From positions 15,134,241-15,198,240 of the forward strand of contig OX393567.1 in NCBI GenBank assembly GCA_947652115.1: a stretch of DNA of 64,000 nucleotides. Reading direction: 5' to 3'. The position numbers were made by a program, and so were the translations under genes. The notes under the pieces are model-generated. The model was given only the letters and a program-made list of their open reading frames with translations. It made no database searches and was not told where the DNA came from. This DNA is from Blastomussa wellsi. Its lineage: Eukaryota > Cnidaria > Anthozoa > Scleractinia > Plerogyridae. This document shows positions 1 through 10,752 of the stretch, in pieces; position 1 is the stretch's first letter, and the number at the start of each line of letters is the position of its first letter.

Positions 1-960
1 TGGGCATTTTTGCTTTGTGTGAAGCGTTAATGAGGATTTACTTTTTCCGTGATTCGTGAATCTATATTTTTCCATCCTCGGGAAAATGTTTTTCGATTTT
101 TTCGTGATCCGTGAAATATGCATTTACTTACGCGTGATCTGTAAACCAACGACTTCTGCGGGGATAATTTTTCACTTTAATGGAGATTTTAACGTCATTA
201 AAGCTCGTCAACTACACCAAACTTGATCGAAAAGGCGTACGGCGTGCGCAGTAAGGAACGAAGATTGACGGCGCGATCATTGCGGATAGAGGACTGAGAA
301 CCAACCTCAAATCCACACTCTATACCATCGCTACGATATATTTACGGAAAACATGCCAGCAAATTATTAATATATATTATGGTTGCTTTCTTTTGTCTTC
401 ACCTGGCTCGGATCTGCATTATAAACCGTTTTAGTGTTTCTAGACCCAAACAGGGCTATTTTTTTCGCAAAAATCTCAAAAACGGTGGATTCTAAAATTG
501 AGATTGAGACAGAAGTCGAAATGAGTGAAATCAACTAAACTAGCGGAACTACATTAGCCGATGGTCATCCTACGCTCTACGTTATTTTAGTTACCTAGGT
601 TTTTTTCAATTTCCCAAGCAACAAAACTGAGATCCAGACATGCTGATCGACAAGAATAGAGCCTGAAATTACCAAAACAGAGTCTGAAATTACCAACACT
701 GTGGCACATTTCAGTAATGTCAGATAAAATGTTTAATTACAGTTTTGTAATGGTTGCAGTATTTGTTTGCGAAACGTGAATATAAATTGTATTTTTGTGT
801 GAAACATAATTTAGACTCGGCATTTTTACGTGAAACGTGATTGCCTGCTTCTTTCTGTTAACGCGAAGCTGTTTTTCGATTTTTCGTGATGCGTGAAAAC
901 GCCAATTACTTTTGCGTGAAACTGTTTTCAAAGGAGGTTTTGGGGACCCTCTGAGACCCC
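1..960. repeat. Diverged dispersed repeat rich in cgtga(t/a)ncgtga motifs
   Basis: Short motifs such as cgtgattcgtga, cgtgatccgtga, cgtgaaacgtga and cgtgatgcgtga recur at about 50-125 and again at about 770-925, separated by unrelated AT-rich sequence. The two blocks look like the ends or sub-repeats of one decayed element. No coding potential is visible. I cannot name the family. Confidence 0.4.
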
Positions 961-1040
961 TTAACTGTCAGGACGCGCAATACTGGACACGAAGGCAAGG
1001 CGAAAGATTCGAAAGGACTGGTAACTAATGCAGCTTCAAG

Positions 1041-1497
1041 ATGGCGGACAGAACTTCAAAAATGAAGATGGACGAAACATTGGACTTTTTATCTCCAAAG
1101 TTCGACGCATTGAAGGCTCTTTACGCCAAAGAAATTAAGCCACCAGTACCTAACATACAGATATTTAACAACCTCGTGGAATATGCACTTGCAATTAAAG
1201 AGGGAAAAACGAAATCAACTGAACCCGTGAAGCCAAAAGGTAAGCTTTCATTGCGGCAGCCAACTTCAAGGACAAAAAATCTGAAACCAGAATACAAACC
1301 AGCTCAGAAAGAGGATTTGAAAGAACGACTCAAGGCCATCGCTGAGTCTAAAGCGAGCAACATACAAAACACAGGGGAGAAAAAGATAGAAGTCAGAATG
1401 GATGATTCAAAACTGCAGGAATTAATGTTGGTTGAGGAAGCCTTCAAAGCAGAGGAAAGAAAGAAGAAAAGGATGAATGTGGTAAAGAGGATGGAAG
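1041..1497 (+). CDS. LSM11: LSM11 exon 1 (N-terminal FLASH-binding-type box)
   Basis: Codes residues 1-152 plus one base of codon 153. It ends at a GAAG|GTAAGG donor. In other animals the N-terminal region of LSm11 binds FLASH (established knowledge), and the conserved FDALKALYA block lies here. A Lys/Arg-rich stretch precedes the NVVKRM motif that leads into Sm1. Confidence 0.92.
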
Positions 1498-4400
1498 GTA
1501 AGGGCTGCTAGTAATAAAACGTGCGCCGTGTTATTTGAATGAGACATTCATCTAACACTGAAACTCTTTACTTAAGCCATTATGCACCAAGAAGAGGAGG
1601 TTGGGGGGGAGAGGGGGTTGGGGCGGCATAGGTGGGGGATTTGACAGTAGTTATAGTTCCGTAGTGGGGAATTTTGACCGTTTTAGTGGAGTTTCTAGCA
1701 ACGTTTTATAGACTTTTAGTGACTCTTGACCATCCACAACTGCCCTGGGGCAGGGCATTTGAAAAGAAAGTCTCAAATGGTCAGCCTATGCCTAGCCTCC
1801 CCTTCCCTGGTTTAACATTGATAGGTGCATTATACTGTAGCAAATAGCCCACTATATTTGAGGTATATAGCCAGGTTTACTTATGTACACTATAATAGTA
1901 CTTCAAAAAAGCTAAGGTTATTTTGTTACCTGGTGGTTTCTCAACCATGTCAAGGTATAGACGTGCTCACAGTTGGGGATGTTTTAATCATTAACATAAA
2001 AAACATGGCTCTTGCCTTCAAGATTCGAAAATTGAAGCTTAGTGATTGTGTCCACTCAACTAAAAGAACACTTGGCCAGGGTGGGACGGTGCTACTGTCC
2101 ATATACTAGTCAACACAAACGATGGATATAAAATAACTATGCAGATTACAATTGGCTGTCCAATGAACTGGCTCAGGCCTAACAATTCCAAGTGACTGGA
2201 AGTTGGTTGAGGATAAACCTAACTATGTATCCGCTGTTGTTGTTGATTTGTATAATGGCAATAGTACTACCCTACTTCGACCAAGTGTTAAGTGGAGATG
2301 GGCATTAGGCTTGAATTTTCAAATCTGGTATCGATACTGTTGGCTACAAACTTGATGCATCAGAAAAGGAGCCAGATTTGAGCTGGTAAACAAGTGAGTC
2401 AGGCCGTTGTGTTGAAATTTGTGAGCAACAGACAGGATTTACGCTTTGGCTGATCATCATTTTTGGTGGTTATAAGCCGAATCCTCTGGAATATTTTGGA
2501 CTTGGCAGGACAAGGGTTTGTTCCGGAGCCAGCTAGTCTTGTCTTTTTTATAGTGGAACACCACCAGTTCACTAATCTGTTGAAAACGCTTCAAAACAGC
2601 CTGAGACATGGGCAAACAACAAAGAATACATTGCTACAACATTGTGATCAATTTTATTCACAGACCATTAAATTTAATATGCGGCTAAATAAAATTTAGG
2701 CAAGGTTAACCTCAAGACAACGCTGCCAGTGTTCATCCTTATTAGCACGGCATAGGGTGACCTTTGAGTTTCTCAGAAGGGGAATCTTGTGATCTGCTAA
2801 CGCAATTGCTTTCTTGCTGGCCTTCGCAAAGGGTCATTTTCGATTGATTGTTGCAGATCTTTTTCCTTTCCCACTCCACCCCCCCCCCCCCCCACCTATT
2901 GGTAAGTATTGGGGTCTTGGTACATGTAAGTATCCTACTAACTGGGTCAGTGTGACAGTGCCTTTGGTGGTGGCCGCTTGCAGGGTTGCCATGGAAACCT
3001 CCTTACCCATGCCAGATTTGTTGGCCCAGCTCCAGCAAGCTTTAAGGCACCAGCTCCCAAGCTCATCTATTGGTGACGAGTTAAAATTCTTGAAACAAAC
3101 ACTTGCAAATTACTTCTTTGTAACACAACACCACTTGAAGGCAAAAGTCATGTTCATTTTAGTCATGTTCGTTTTAAGGCTGGTTTTCACTAGCACACAA
3201 GTGTGTTTGTTCTTGTTGTGCTTTTGTTTAAAAGTATGTTGTTATGCTTATATGCTTCTGCGCTAGTGAAAACCAGCCTTTATGTAAAGTTAATTATTAG
3301 AACACATCTCATCATGAGCTCGGGCCGCCTTTGGTGTGCCCTGGGAGGTTGAAACCCTGACCCTGTTTGGGAAAAATATTCTTAAATACTTATCCTGTGT
3401 ATAGGAGAACATCCACCATCACCTGACTTTTGTGCTGACATCTAGTCCTGAAACTGACCTAATAAGCTAATCACAGAATAAAAAGCAGGAGAACTAATCA
3501 GATTCACTGATTTCCAATATTACTGACTCACAATCTGATTGGCTAATCAGGTACCTATTGGTCAATGGTAGGCTCTCACAGTACATGCTGCATTTTGGCT
3601 GGCACTGAGATTGAAAATTATTAAACTAAACTGCCATCAATTAGTTTCATCAATATTCTTTGTTCAATAGAATGGTGACTGTGTCATGCTTAAACATTAT
3701 TTGACGGCTTGCTTTTGGTTTCTGTTGACTTTGAAAGTTGGCTTTGTTTCTTTGCCTGTCACCAGATATCAGCCAGTAGAAGCCTTATGCTTTGCTATGT
3801 ACATGTAATTGTACATGTTAAATAGAAGTCATTTACATTGTATAATTCCTACATGTACTTGGAATTAGCTAAGTTGCTGCTTCTTTGTGTTTCCTAAGCT
3901 CTTGCTGAAGGACCATTTAGTATTCTTCATACATGTCTTACTGAGAGGCGCAGAGTTAAAGTGTGGACAAGGAGGTACAAGGGATTGCGCAGTGTCTTGG
4001 CTGGATACCTTGTTGCCTTTGACAAGCACATGAATCTGGTGAGTGTCACCACAACACTCTTGTTTAACAATTTCAATATTAATTTATTTTCAATTATTTG
4101 TTTAATCATTTGTTAAAACAATACACTTGGTAATAATTTGTCTTCACATGATTTACCCAGGAATATATGGTGCATCGGCAATGTATTGGTGATGCATCAG
4201 TGACTTGTTTTCTTACTGTAAAATTCTGCAAACCATGAACACCAGAAATATTTTCGGAATGTTGTGTTAAAGGAAAAAGCCAACCAGGTTTTACTGGGGA
4301 TTTGTGGTTAAAGTACTATATTTGATTTTGTTTTCTTTGTATCAAGTCTCTTGTGAGTATTGACAGACAAAGGAATATTCAGAAATTTCCCTCCCCCCTC

Positions 4401-7400
4401 TCACCCTTCAAAGCAAATAATGCCACGTTATTTAAAATCCGTAACCAGCAGTGTTCTCAGTAAAAGCCGACAGCCACCGGAAATCTGCCGGTTGTGAGGA
4501 AGAATGTAGCCACCTGTTCCAGTTCCAGTTCATCGAATTAATCAAGTAAATCTTTGGCATTTGATTAGTAATATTTTTTCTTTTGTTCGCAAGATTATTT
4601 TATTAAGATAACAGCTGATACACCTTATTTTATGTTCATAAACAACTCGTTTTCTGTAAAAAAATCTACTGAGAACCCTGCCAACTGTTAATCCGCTGCT
4701 GCCAGCAGCCACTGTTGCAACTGCTCTCTACGACCCCTGAACTTTATTACAAATCGCTCTGAAGGCAGGCCGACTTTTTTCAAACGGAAATGTTAGGAGA
4801 AGGTCGAGCAGCTACAGCAGGCATATAAAGACTCAGATGAGGTGGTGCAGTTCGTCGGAGAGACGGTACAGCGGGGAGCAGAATACCACAGAAAATCCGA
4901 GAAGGATTGGATGAAGCCCAGCCAGCCTCGAAAAGAGAACTGACCGGCTCTTTTAGGAGCCACCAAATTTGAAAAAGTCAATGTTCAACTGAATGATATT
5001 TGTTGCTCGTAAGTTAACCGTTAACAAAGTTGTTTTTAATGATGAGATAATTTGTCGGGATCGGATTCGTTACCTTTACTATTAAGAATGATTTTTCAAC
5101 CTCTTTCACCCCATCGAGTTTTACCCCTCTTTATTCCCCCATGGCGTGTTTGAGTACAGTGGTATATACTGTTGAGGTTCTTTTCGATTTTACACCAGTT
5201 TATATGTGTGAGAATTGTTTAAAACAACAGTCTTCACCCCCGGGGGTTACTTGACCCGTGTTTTGGTATGGGAGGGGAGGGGGGAGGCACTGGAGGTCCA
5301 AAATGCTGACCCTAATATCTAGTCCTGACTGATGACCGGCTAAATAAATACTGGTGAACATTTCTGATTTCGGATATGCTTAAAACTCGACGAAAGTCTT
5401 GAAGGCATACCCTGTCTAGGACGACTCCTTAAAGGGCCCTAGTCAGCCTCCGCCATTTTCGATGCCATCGAAATTATGGAAATTGTATGGCGAAGCGTAA
5501 TCTTACTGCATTGCGTTAAGTTATGTTACTGGAAGTGTTCAAATTACTTTTAGCAAGTTTCTCAGTGATTTATTTCGTTTTTACACGCTCCTTGTAAACT
5601 ATAATACTAAAACTTTCGCATGTAAACAATAACAACGGTGTGGCTAACTAGGGCCCTTTAATATCCATGCCCTGTTTAGGACAGACTCGCTTGACTTGTA
5701 TACCTTGTTCAGGACTGAGAGGTCAAAAACCATACCCCTATCCAACGGCACGTCTCCGTATAGCCCATATAAGGGAGTACCCCTTCCCCCCCGGGTCTTC
5801 AACCTGAAACTGTTGATAAAGAAATTTGTCTCCCCTTTTCCTAGGCTCTTTTCGACGTCGACGAAGTCTACACTTTAGAAGAACGAATCGAACCGCAAGA
5901 GGTAAAAGATGAGTCTCTAGTAACAAACAGGAAAAAGAAGAAGAAAAAGAAGAAACAAGTATTAGAAAATGAAACAGCAGGCGAAACAATCGACTGTGAA
6001 ACTTCTTCGCTAGTAAAATCCAAACCAGCGAATGAATCATGTGATGATGAGGAAACTCCTGGCATGGAAATCGACAGAAGCAATCTCCATGAAGCGTCTA
6101 CTCGTCAACCCGTTGCTGACTTCCAGGAGATTAAACCACAAGTTTTACTTGCCACGATATGCAAGAACGAAGACGATTTCATTTGCGACTTTCCCATCGA
6201 CACTTCCGACGAAGAGTCATCGATGCCTTCCGCAAGGGCTCTTAGCGTAGCTTTACAAACTTCTATCATTCCTTTTGGTGATGCGGAGGGCTTGCTTCGT
6301 GGACAGGACGAAGCCGATGCCGCCGGTAAATGCCATGTTGATATTAGAGAACAAAAGGTAGACGGTGGCCCTGTATTGGAGAGGAGTGCTTTCGATCCTC
6401 AGCCAAAATCGATTCATTTGACCTGTACAAGTGAGTTTGATGATAGGAAGAGTGTTAGCGAGTGTGAAATTTCGGTAGCCGAAGTTGAGATAGTAGATGA
6501 CGAAGAGGCCACACAAGCTCAACAGTGTGACTTGGTGGAGGAAATCAAAGAGAAAGCTTGTACTGAAAATATACTCTTGCGTGAAAAAGACGGAGAGAAT
6601 AACGATAAAAGATCTGGAAATTTCCATGACTTGAATGCATCTTCATGTAAGACCGACAAACCGTATTTTGTTACGTCTGCTAAAGAAAGAGACGTCAGTG
6701 TATCAGAGGAGAGAAGCGCTTCATTTGCTACGCAGGAATTATCAAAAGTAGAGCTTTGCAGCACTGTAGGAGTAATTCATTGTAGTCAATCGGCAGATCT
6801 ATCAGTGGACGTTGAGGAGAACATTGTTACTGTGCATGACAGCCAATTAGTAAATGAAAAGAATGGTATTAGACCCGAGGAACAGCAAAATCAGTTGCAA
6901 GATGAAAGGGAATGTAGTGAACATTCTGCTGGAACTAGCAACAATTCCTCTTTGATAGAACTTGAAGGTTTGAAATTTGGAGAAAACGAAAACTATGTCG
7001 ACGAAAAGCCTCAGAATAATTATGAATGCGTACCACGTTCGAAGGAAGTTGAAAAAAGCCAGAATGTTTCAGGCGATGATGCAACAGTACACGATTTATC
7101 AAGTTTGTTTGAAGGTGAACCAGTTTTGTCCAAGGTCAATGAACGTTTTGGAGGAAAAGGTATAACTGAAAAAGAGGAGAAGAATGAAGCGGCAAGACAC
7201 GTTAAGGAAAGAAATGATTGGACGGAGGAGAACATAGAGAATGGAAATGTAGCGCTCAACGTAAACAGTATGACGCAGTTACAAAGTGAAAGTATGACGT
7301 GTGATGTAGACGTGAAAACAGGGAATATAGATGCATGTATTGAGCTCAATTATGCCACAGCTGACAGATCTTCTGCCACGGAGCAGCTGTCAAATCTAAT

Positions 7401-10400
7401 TGGACCAGTCTCTCAGTTTGAAATGAATACTGCGGATTCAGTAAAGACTCAACATGAAATTGTTAATCGTACAGCTGGCAATAGTGAAAACACTCGAGCT
7501 TTAGAATACGAGGAACATGAAGCTACTCAAATAGCAATCAGTGAACTTTCAAATTCCGTAAAAGCTGGTGATGGCTTAACTGTTAAAGAAACTAGCGTAT
7601 TTAATTTTCAGCAAACCACCCCAGCGTTCCGTCAGGAGGCAGGTGGTAAAGTTAGTGAAAGCTGTGAGAATGTAGAGAGGTATTCATCCATTGGTCCAGC
7701 TCCAGAAACTAGCGAAACACCTAATATCCAATTGCCAGCATTCTCGACTTTGTCTTCCAAAGATTGTCAGACGGACTCGTTAAGTTTGTCGCTTATCAGT
7801 TGTAGCAAGCAAGAGCTCTCTTTTTCTCAAAGCGAAGAGACAAAAGATACGCCTATGGCATTAGATGTTGCTTCAGAAAGTTGTGCCCAAGGGCATACGA
7901 GAAAAAGTGCTGTAGATGGAGTTAACGAGGTTGTTGATAGCAACCAACATGTGACAGAACATACAGTTGCTGGCACTCGGCCACTTCTCGTAACCGCCAC
8001 GAGTAACTATGACATTCTATCTGAAGAAGGCAAACACTCAGATCTCCCATGCATTTCTTTAGACCTTTCTGTTTCTGCAGAACACTTAAAAGGCTATGAA
8101 ACCTCATCCAAGGAGAATCAAGCAGTATCGAGTCTTCAGCTAAGTTTGAATTTGAATTCTGATAAACTAGATGATAAAGTCAGCCTCAATGGACGGACAT
8201 CTGCGAGAAACCGAGAGGAAAATGATTATCAGCTAAACGTTAGCAACGAGTTTGGACAATACGATGCAGAAAAAAACTTGAGACCACCTGTACACGAACA
8301 ATCAGAGGAAATTCCAGCAAAACAGGAAATAGGGACATCACAAACTGGTCAAACTCCAACGCAGTTCAACGAAGTTACACGTGATTGTTCAGGTGGAAAC
8401 AAAGGCGACAAGCCTGATGTTGAATACTCACTTATATCACAGAAGAGTCAATACAGGAGTGCTTTGCTTCACGAAGGCAGCACTGAAACCTTTGCTCCTG
8501 TTGATATTAAAAGAGACGCTATCAATTTTTCTTGTGATGTCAAACATCTGCCAGATAAAGAGAATAGCCTCAAAATCGAGTCAGAAACAATGGCCTCTAA
8601 CTCATCTTTAGAAGACTGTACCATAAAATCTGAAGGCAAAGACATCCCTCTAAAGAACGGGGCAGCGCTAACCTGTGACACCCTAAAAACGGAGAAACAA
8701 GCAAACGTTGACATAGGTGTTCCATCGACAAACAGAATCGATGAATCAAAACAGGGGGTAGATGACGAGAAAGAAGAAGGTGAGATTAGTTCAGACGAAG
8801 ATAAATCAAAACAGGGGGTAGATGACGAGAAAGAAGAAGGTGAAATTAGTTCAGACGAAGATGACACTTCGGAGACCCAAAAACCAGCAAAGAAGGAAAG
8901 GGAAGAAGGGGAATTGTCCTCTTCTGATTCCGATGTAGAGGCTTATGGTGCAGCATCGTCCAACAAGCAGCAAGGATTAGTAAGTAGTCTCAGAAGTACA
9001 TTCATGGGCGACAAAAATGCTTTCAACAGGAAAGAAACACGGGTGTGCCCTACAAAACAATATTTGTCAAGTAGACTGCCCCAATCGTTATCTAAGGAGA
9101 GGAGTAGGGTCCTTGAGAATTCAAGAAGTGATAGAAGAGCTTCCTTGCCTTCCTTTAAAGACGTAGATTTGCGGGTAAAGCTGAGTGAGGCGCGTAAAGC
9201 TAGACCATCACTGAAAGGCAGATCTACTGGTGTGAGCGACACGAGAGACCTGTTGAAACCTGTTGAAAAGCGTATGAAGAGAAGTGGCACTACAGAAAAC
9301 GAGAGGGGTTCTCTTCCAGGAAAGCCTTTGCGTGCTACAACGAAGGATGGGAATAAAACAAACATCAAGAGCAGTGCACTACAGGATGAACGAGAGACAC
9401 GACAGCGAGTGGCTGAAACCACCGATAAAGGCAAACCTGGAAACGACAAGAGAAGGGATGAGACAAAAGGAAATAGTTTTAGGTCTACAAACAAAGTAAA
9501 AGGAAAGTCACACAGTTCTCGTCTAAGAGGTGATGTTAAGGTCAAGGAAACAAATCCAATAAGCTCAAAACATGAGATAGAAGATCGTTCCGATAAATCT
9601 TATCTTGACCCCAAGAAGATCACGAAAAAGTCGACAGATCTTCGTGTGACCGAAAAAAATAGAAATGTAAGAAAGTCGCGCAGTCTCCAGGGTCATGGAA
9701 CAAATGTGAAGGGAAAGAAATCGAAGATCGAACTTGACTCTTCGGTAACAAAAACGACGAGTAGTTGTAAGGGCGAAGGCAAGAAAACGGCGAAAGATTC
9801 ACACCCTGTATCGAGGGCAAAGGGAAATAGGCCTTCACGTGTTACGAAAGAAAAGATTAAACTTAATCCGCCAGCAAAGGTGTCCCTTCCCGGCAACAAA
9901 ACGAATGAACACCCAAGTGGGTCTTCACATGAGAGCAGTCAACAACCTCATTCTGAAAACGAGACAACGACAAAGAAAGACGCCGTCCTTACCAGCCATT
10001 CGAAAGGTGTCAGCAAAAATGATAAAGGAAGTAAGAAGGCTAGTTCACAAGGCAAGGTTCAAAATAAGGCTGGCAAACTTTCCAAAGCGAAAGATCAAAC
10101 AAAACCAATGGATGCTAGTGCTGTGGGGAAACATAGCTGTGGTGTTAAAGGAACACCGACACCAGCTAAGACCACAGCCAAAGTATCTTCACGAACTACG
10201 CCAAGAAAAGCTCTTAGAAAGTTACCTACCAGTGGTACTTCCAAGGCGAAACTACAACCTCAACGCGGTAACAAGGATCGGTCAGGACATCCTAGAAAGC
10301 GTCCTAGAGCCGTAGACATCACAGAAGTTAGGGAAGCTAAAAGATTGCGTCTCGAGGAAGGAAATTACTCTTCTTCAAAGTTGTTAAATGATTCTTCATC

Positions 10401-10704
10401 GACTGAAATTTCTAAACCTTCGGACAAACGTGGCGAGTATAACACCAATAGTAAAAATCAACCACCTCCCTGTCAGTTCAATGTTTCTGAAAATAGAATC
10501 ACCCCAGCTAGCAGTGAGAAACTTAAAAGTGCAGATGAACATGGCTGTTTGGATAATTCTAAGAAGAACTCTTCTGAAATCGACAGAATTTTGTCAAAAA
10601 CACTTTTTATTGGTCGTAACAAGCGTTTGGTATTTAAGCATCGTCATGTGAACCAGTTGTTTATCAGAGGAGATAATGTCGTAATGGTAGCTTACGCCAA
10701 GTGA
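1041..10704 (+). CDS. LSM11: LSM11, U7 snRNP-associated Sm-like protein, giant form (3 exons)
   Basis: The CDS joins 1041-1497, 3899-4038 and 5845-10704 (about 1818 aa). LSm11 replaces a spliceosomal Sm protein in the U7 snRNP, which cleaves replication-dependent histone pre-mRNAs in the nucleus. Three blocks identify it. Residues 18-50 match the N-terminal box of animal LSm11 (FDALKALYA, then IFNNLVEY). Residues 157-215 are the Sm1 motif (KGLRSVLAGYLVAFDKHMNL, then ALFDVDEVY). The last 22 residues are the Sm2 motif (HVNQLFIRGDNV). Vertebrate LSm11 is about 360 aa and also has a spacer between Sm1 and Sm2, but here the spacer is about 1580 aa, acidic and Ser-rich first, then Lys/Arg-rich. The start is ATG in a gATGGCGG context. 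Splice sites are GT-AG and all phases agree. Identity is confident; the role of the insert is unknown. Confidence 0.93.
1498..3898 (+). other. LSM11 intron 1
   Basis: GT-AG intron of about 2.4 kb. It holds a G-rich tract near 1600-1630, a C homopolymer at about 2879-2893 and a short foldback element at 3177-3279. Open frames in it have no recognisable homology. Confidence 0.85.
3177..3279. mobile_element. MITE-like foldback, 103 bp, TTA target duplication
   Basis: The terminal inverted repeats are AGGCTGGTTTTCACTAGC and its reverse complement. Flanking TTA at 3174-3176 and 3280-3282 fits a 3-bp target duplication. It is too short to code for a transposase. A diverged end of the same family (gtgaaaaccagcctta) occurs near 11080-11096. 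Confidence 0.75.
3899..4038 (+). CDS. LSM11: LSM11 exon 2 (Sm1 motif)
   Basis: Entered from a TTTCCTAAG acceptor and left at CTG|GTGAGTG. It completes codon 153 and encodes residues to 199, including GPFSILHTCL and GYLVAFDKHMNL, the beta1-beta3 part of the Sm fold. The reading frame is open in phase with exons 1 and 3. Confidence 0.92.
5238..5794. mobile_element. Foldback element with near-perfect 8-bp target duplication (older copy)
   Basis: The ends are C/G-rich inverted repeats (CCCCGGGGG... and ...GGGAGTACCCC then CCCCCCGG). Flanks GTCTTCAC (5230-5237) and GTCTTCAA (5795-5802) agree at 7 of 8 bases, as for an aged 8-bp target duplication. It shares end structure and the phrases 'catacccctatccaa' and 'tagcccatataaggg' with the better preserved copy at 45286-45789. 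Confidence 0.6.
5433..5657. mobile_element. TTAA-flanked foldback nested in the 5238-5794 element
   Basis: Short inverted ends AGGGCCCTAGT / ACTAGGGCCCT are flanked by TTAA at 5429-5432 and 5658-5661. It interrupts the sequence of the surrounding foldback, so it inserted later. It is non-coding. Confidence 0.65.
5845..10704 (+). CDS. LSM11: LSM11 exon 3 (rest of Sm1, giant spacer, Sm2)
   Basis: A single 4860-bp exon with no break. It opens with ALFDVDEVYTLEERIEPQE (end of Sm1), continues through a poly-Lys run and a long low-complexity region, and ends in KHRHVNQLFIRGDNV before the stop at 10702-10704. A direct 20-residue repeat sits at residues 1167-1206. Residues from about 1250 to 1700 are strongly basic (Lys, Arg, Ser, Thr). 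The many open frames on both strands across this exon are shadows. Confidence 0.92.
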   Translation, partial: ALFDVDEVYTLEERIEPQEVKDESLVTNRKKKKKKKKQVLENETAGETIDCETSSLVKSKPANESCDDEETPGMEIDRSNLHEASTRQPVADFQEIKPQVLLATICKNEDDFICDFPIDTSDEESSMPSARALSVALQTSIIPFGDAEGLLRGQDEADAAGKCHVDIREQKVDGGPVLERSAFDPQPKSIHLTCTSEFDDRKSVSECEISVAEVEIVDDEEATQAQQCDLVEEIKEKACTENILLREKDGENNDKRSGNFHDLNASSCKTDKPYFVTSAKERDVSVSEERSASFATQELSKVELCSTVGVIHCSQSADLSVDVEENIVTVHDSQLVNEKNGIRPEEQQNQLQDERECSEHSAGTSNNSSLIELEGLKFGENENYVDEKPQNNYECVPRSKEVEKSQNVSGDDATVHDLSSLFEGEPVLSKVNERFGGKGITEKEEKNEAARHVKERNDWTEENIENGNVALNVNSMTQLQSESMTCDVDVKTGNIDACIELNYATADRSSATEQLSNLIGPVSQFEMNTADSVKTQHEIVNRTAGNSENTRALEYEEHEATQIAISELSNSVKAGDGLTVKETSVFNFQQTTPAFRQEAGGKVSESCENVERYSSIGPAPETSETPNIQLPAFSTLSSKDCQTDSLSLSLISCSKQELSFSQSEETKDTPMALDVASESCAQGHTRKSAVDGVNEVVDSNQHVTEHTVAGTRPLLVTATSNYDILSEEGKHSDLPCISLDLSVSAEHLKGYETSSKENQAVSSLQLSLNLNSDKLDDKVSLNGRTSARNREENDYQLNVSNEFGQYDAEKNLRPPVHEQSEEIPAKQEIGTSQTGQTPTQFNEVTRDCSGGNKGDKPDVEYSLISQKSQYRSALLHEGSTETFAPVDIKRDAINFSCDVKHLPDKENSLKIESETMASNSSLEDCTIKSEGKDIPLKNGAALTCDTLKTEKQANVDIGVPSTNRIDESKQGVDDEKEEGEISSDEDKSKQGVDDEKEEGEISSDEDDTSETQKPAKKEREEGELSSSDSDVEAYGAASSNKQQGLVSSLRSTFMGDKNAFNRKETRVCPTKQYLSSRLPQSLSKERSRVLENSRSDRRASLPSFKDVDLRVKLSEARKARPSLKGRSTGVSDTRDLLKPVEKRMKRSGTTENERGSLPGKPLRATTKDGNKTNIKSSALQDERETRQRVAETTDKGKPGNDKRRDETKGNSFRSTNKVKGKSHSSRLRGDVKVKETNPISSKHEIEDRSDKSYLDPKKITKKSTDLRVTEKNRNVRKSRSLQGHGTNVKGKKSKIELDSSVTKTTSSCKGEGKKTAKDSHPVSRAKGNRPSRVTKEKIKLNPPAKVSLPGNKTNEHPSGSSHESSQQPHSENETTTKKDAVLTSHSKGVSKNDKGSKKASSQGKVQNKAGKLSKAKDQTKPMDASAVGKHSCGVKGTPTPAKTTAKVSSRTTPRKALRKLPTSGTSKAKLQPQRGNKDRSGHPRKRPRAVDITEVREAKRLRLEEGNYSSSKLLNDSSSTEISKPSDKRGEYNTNSKNQPPPCQFNVSENRITPASSEKLKSADEHGCLDNSKKNSSEIDRILSKTLFIGRNKRLVFKHRHVNQLFIRGDNVVMVAYAK
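8746..8865 (+). repeat. 60-bp (20-aa) in-frame tandem duplication inside LSM11
   Basis: Two copies of 60 bp (8746-8805 and 8806-8865) are almost identical. Each encodes an acidic unit containing EEGEISSDED. A third, looser relative (REEGELSSSDSD) follows at about 8900-8935. The near-identity at nucleotide level suggests a recent duplication. Confidence 0.9.
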
Positions 10705-10746
10705 TTTATAAACACCAGACTGTTATTGGTTATGATTAAGTCCAGC

Positions 10747-10752
10747 ATTAAA
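10747..10752 (+). promoter_or_regulatory. Probable LSM11 poly(A) signal (ATTAAA)
   Basis: ATTAAA lies 43 bases after the LSM11 stop codon. It is the most common variant of AATAAA. No canonical AATAAA is seen nearby. Confidence 0.4.

Larger units (their letters stand above)
4039..5844 (+). other. LSM11 intron 2
   Basis: GT-AG intron of about 1.8 kb. Its last third is an old foldback element (5238-5794) with a smaller one nested inside it (5433-5657). The element ends only about 50 bp before the exon 3 acceptor (TTTTCCTAG). Confidence 0.85.

Noticed and set aside
2463..3266. Open frames in LSM11 intron 1
   Set aside because: No conserved motif; they cross a C homopolymer and a MITE and lie between well-supported exons.
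8469..9545. Long Ser-rich open frames on the minus strand opposite LSM11
   Set aside because: They are complements of the biased, acidic and basic codons of LSM11 exon 3 and have no homology or splice context.
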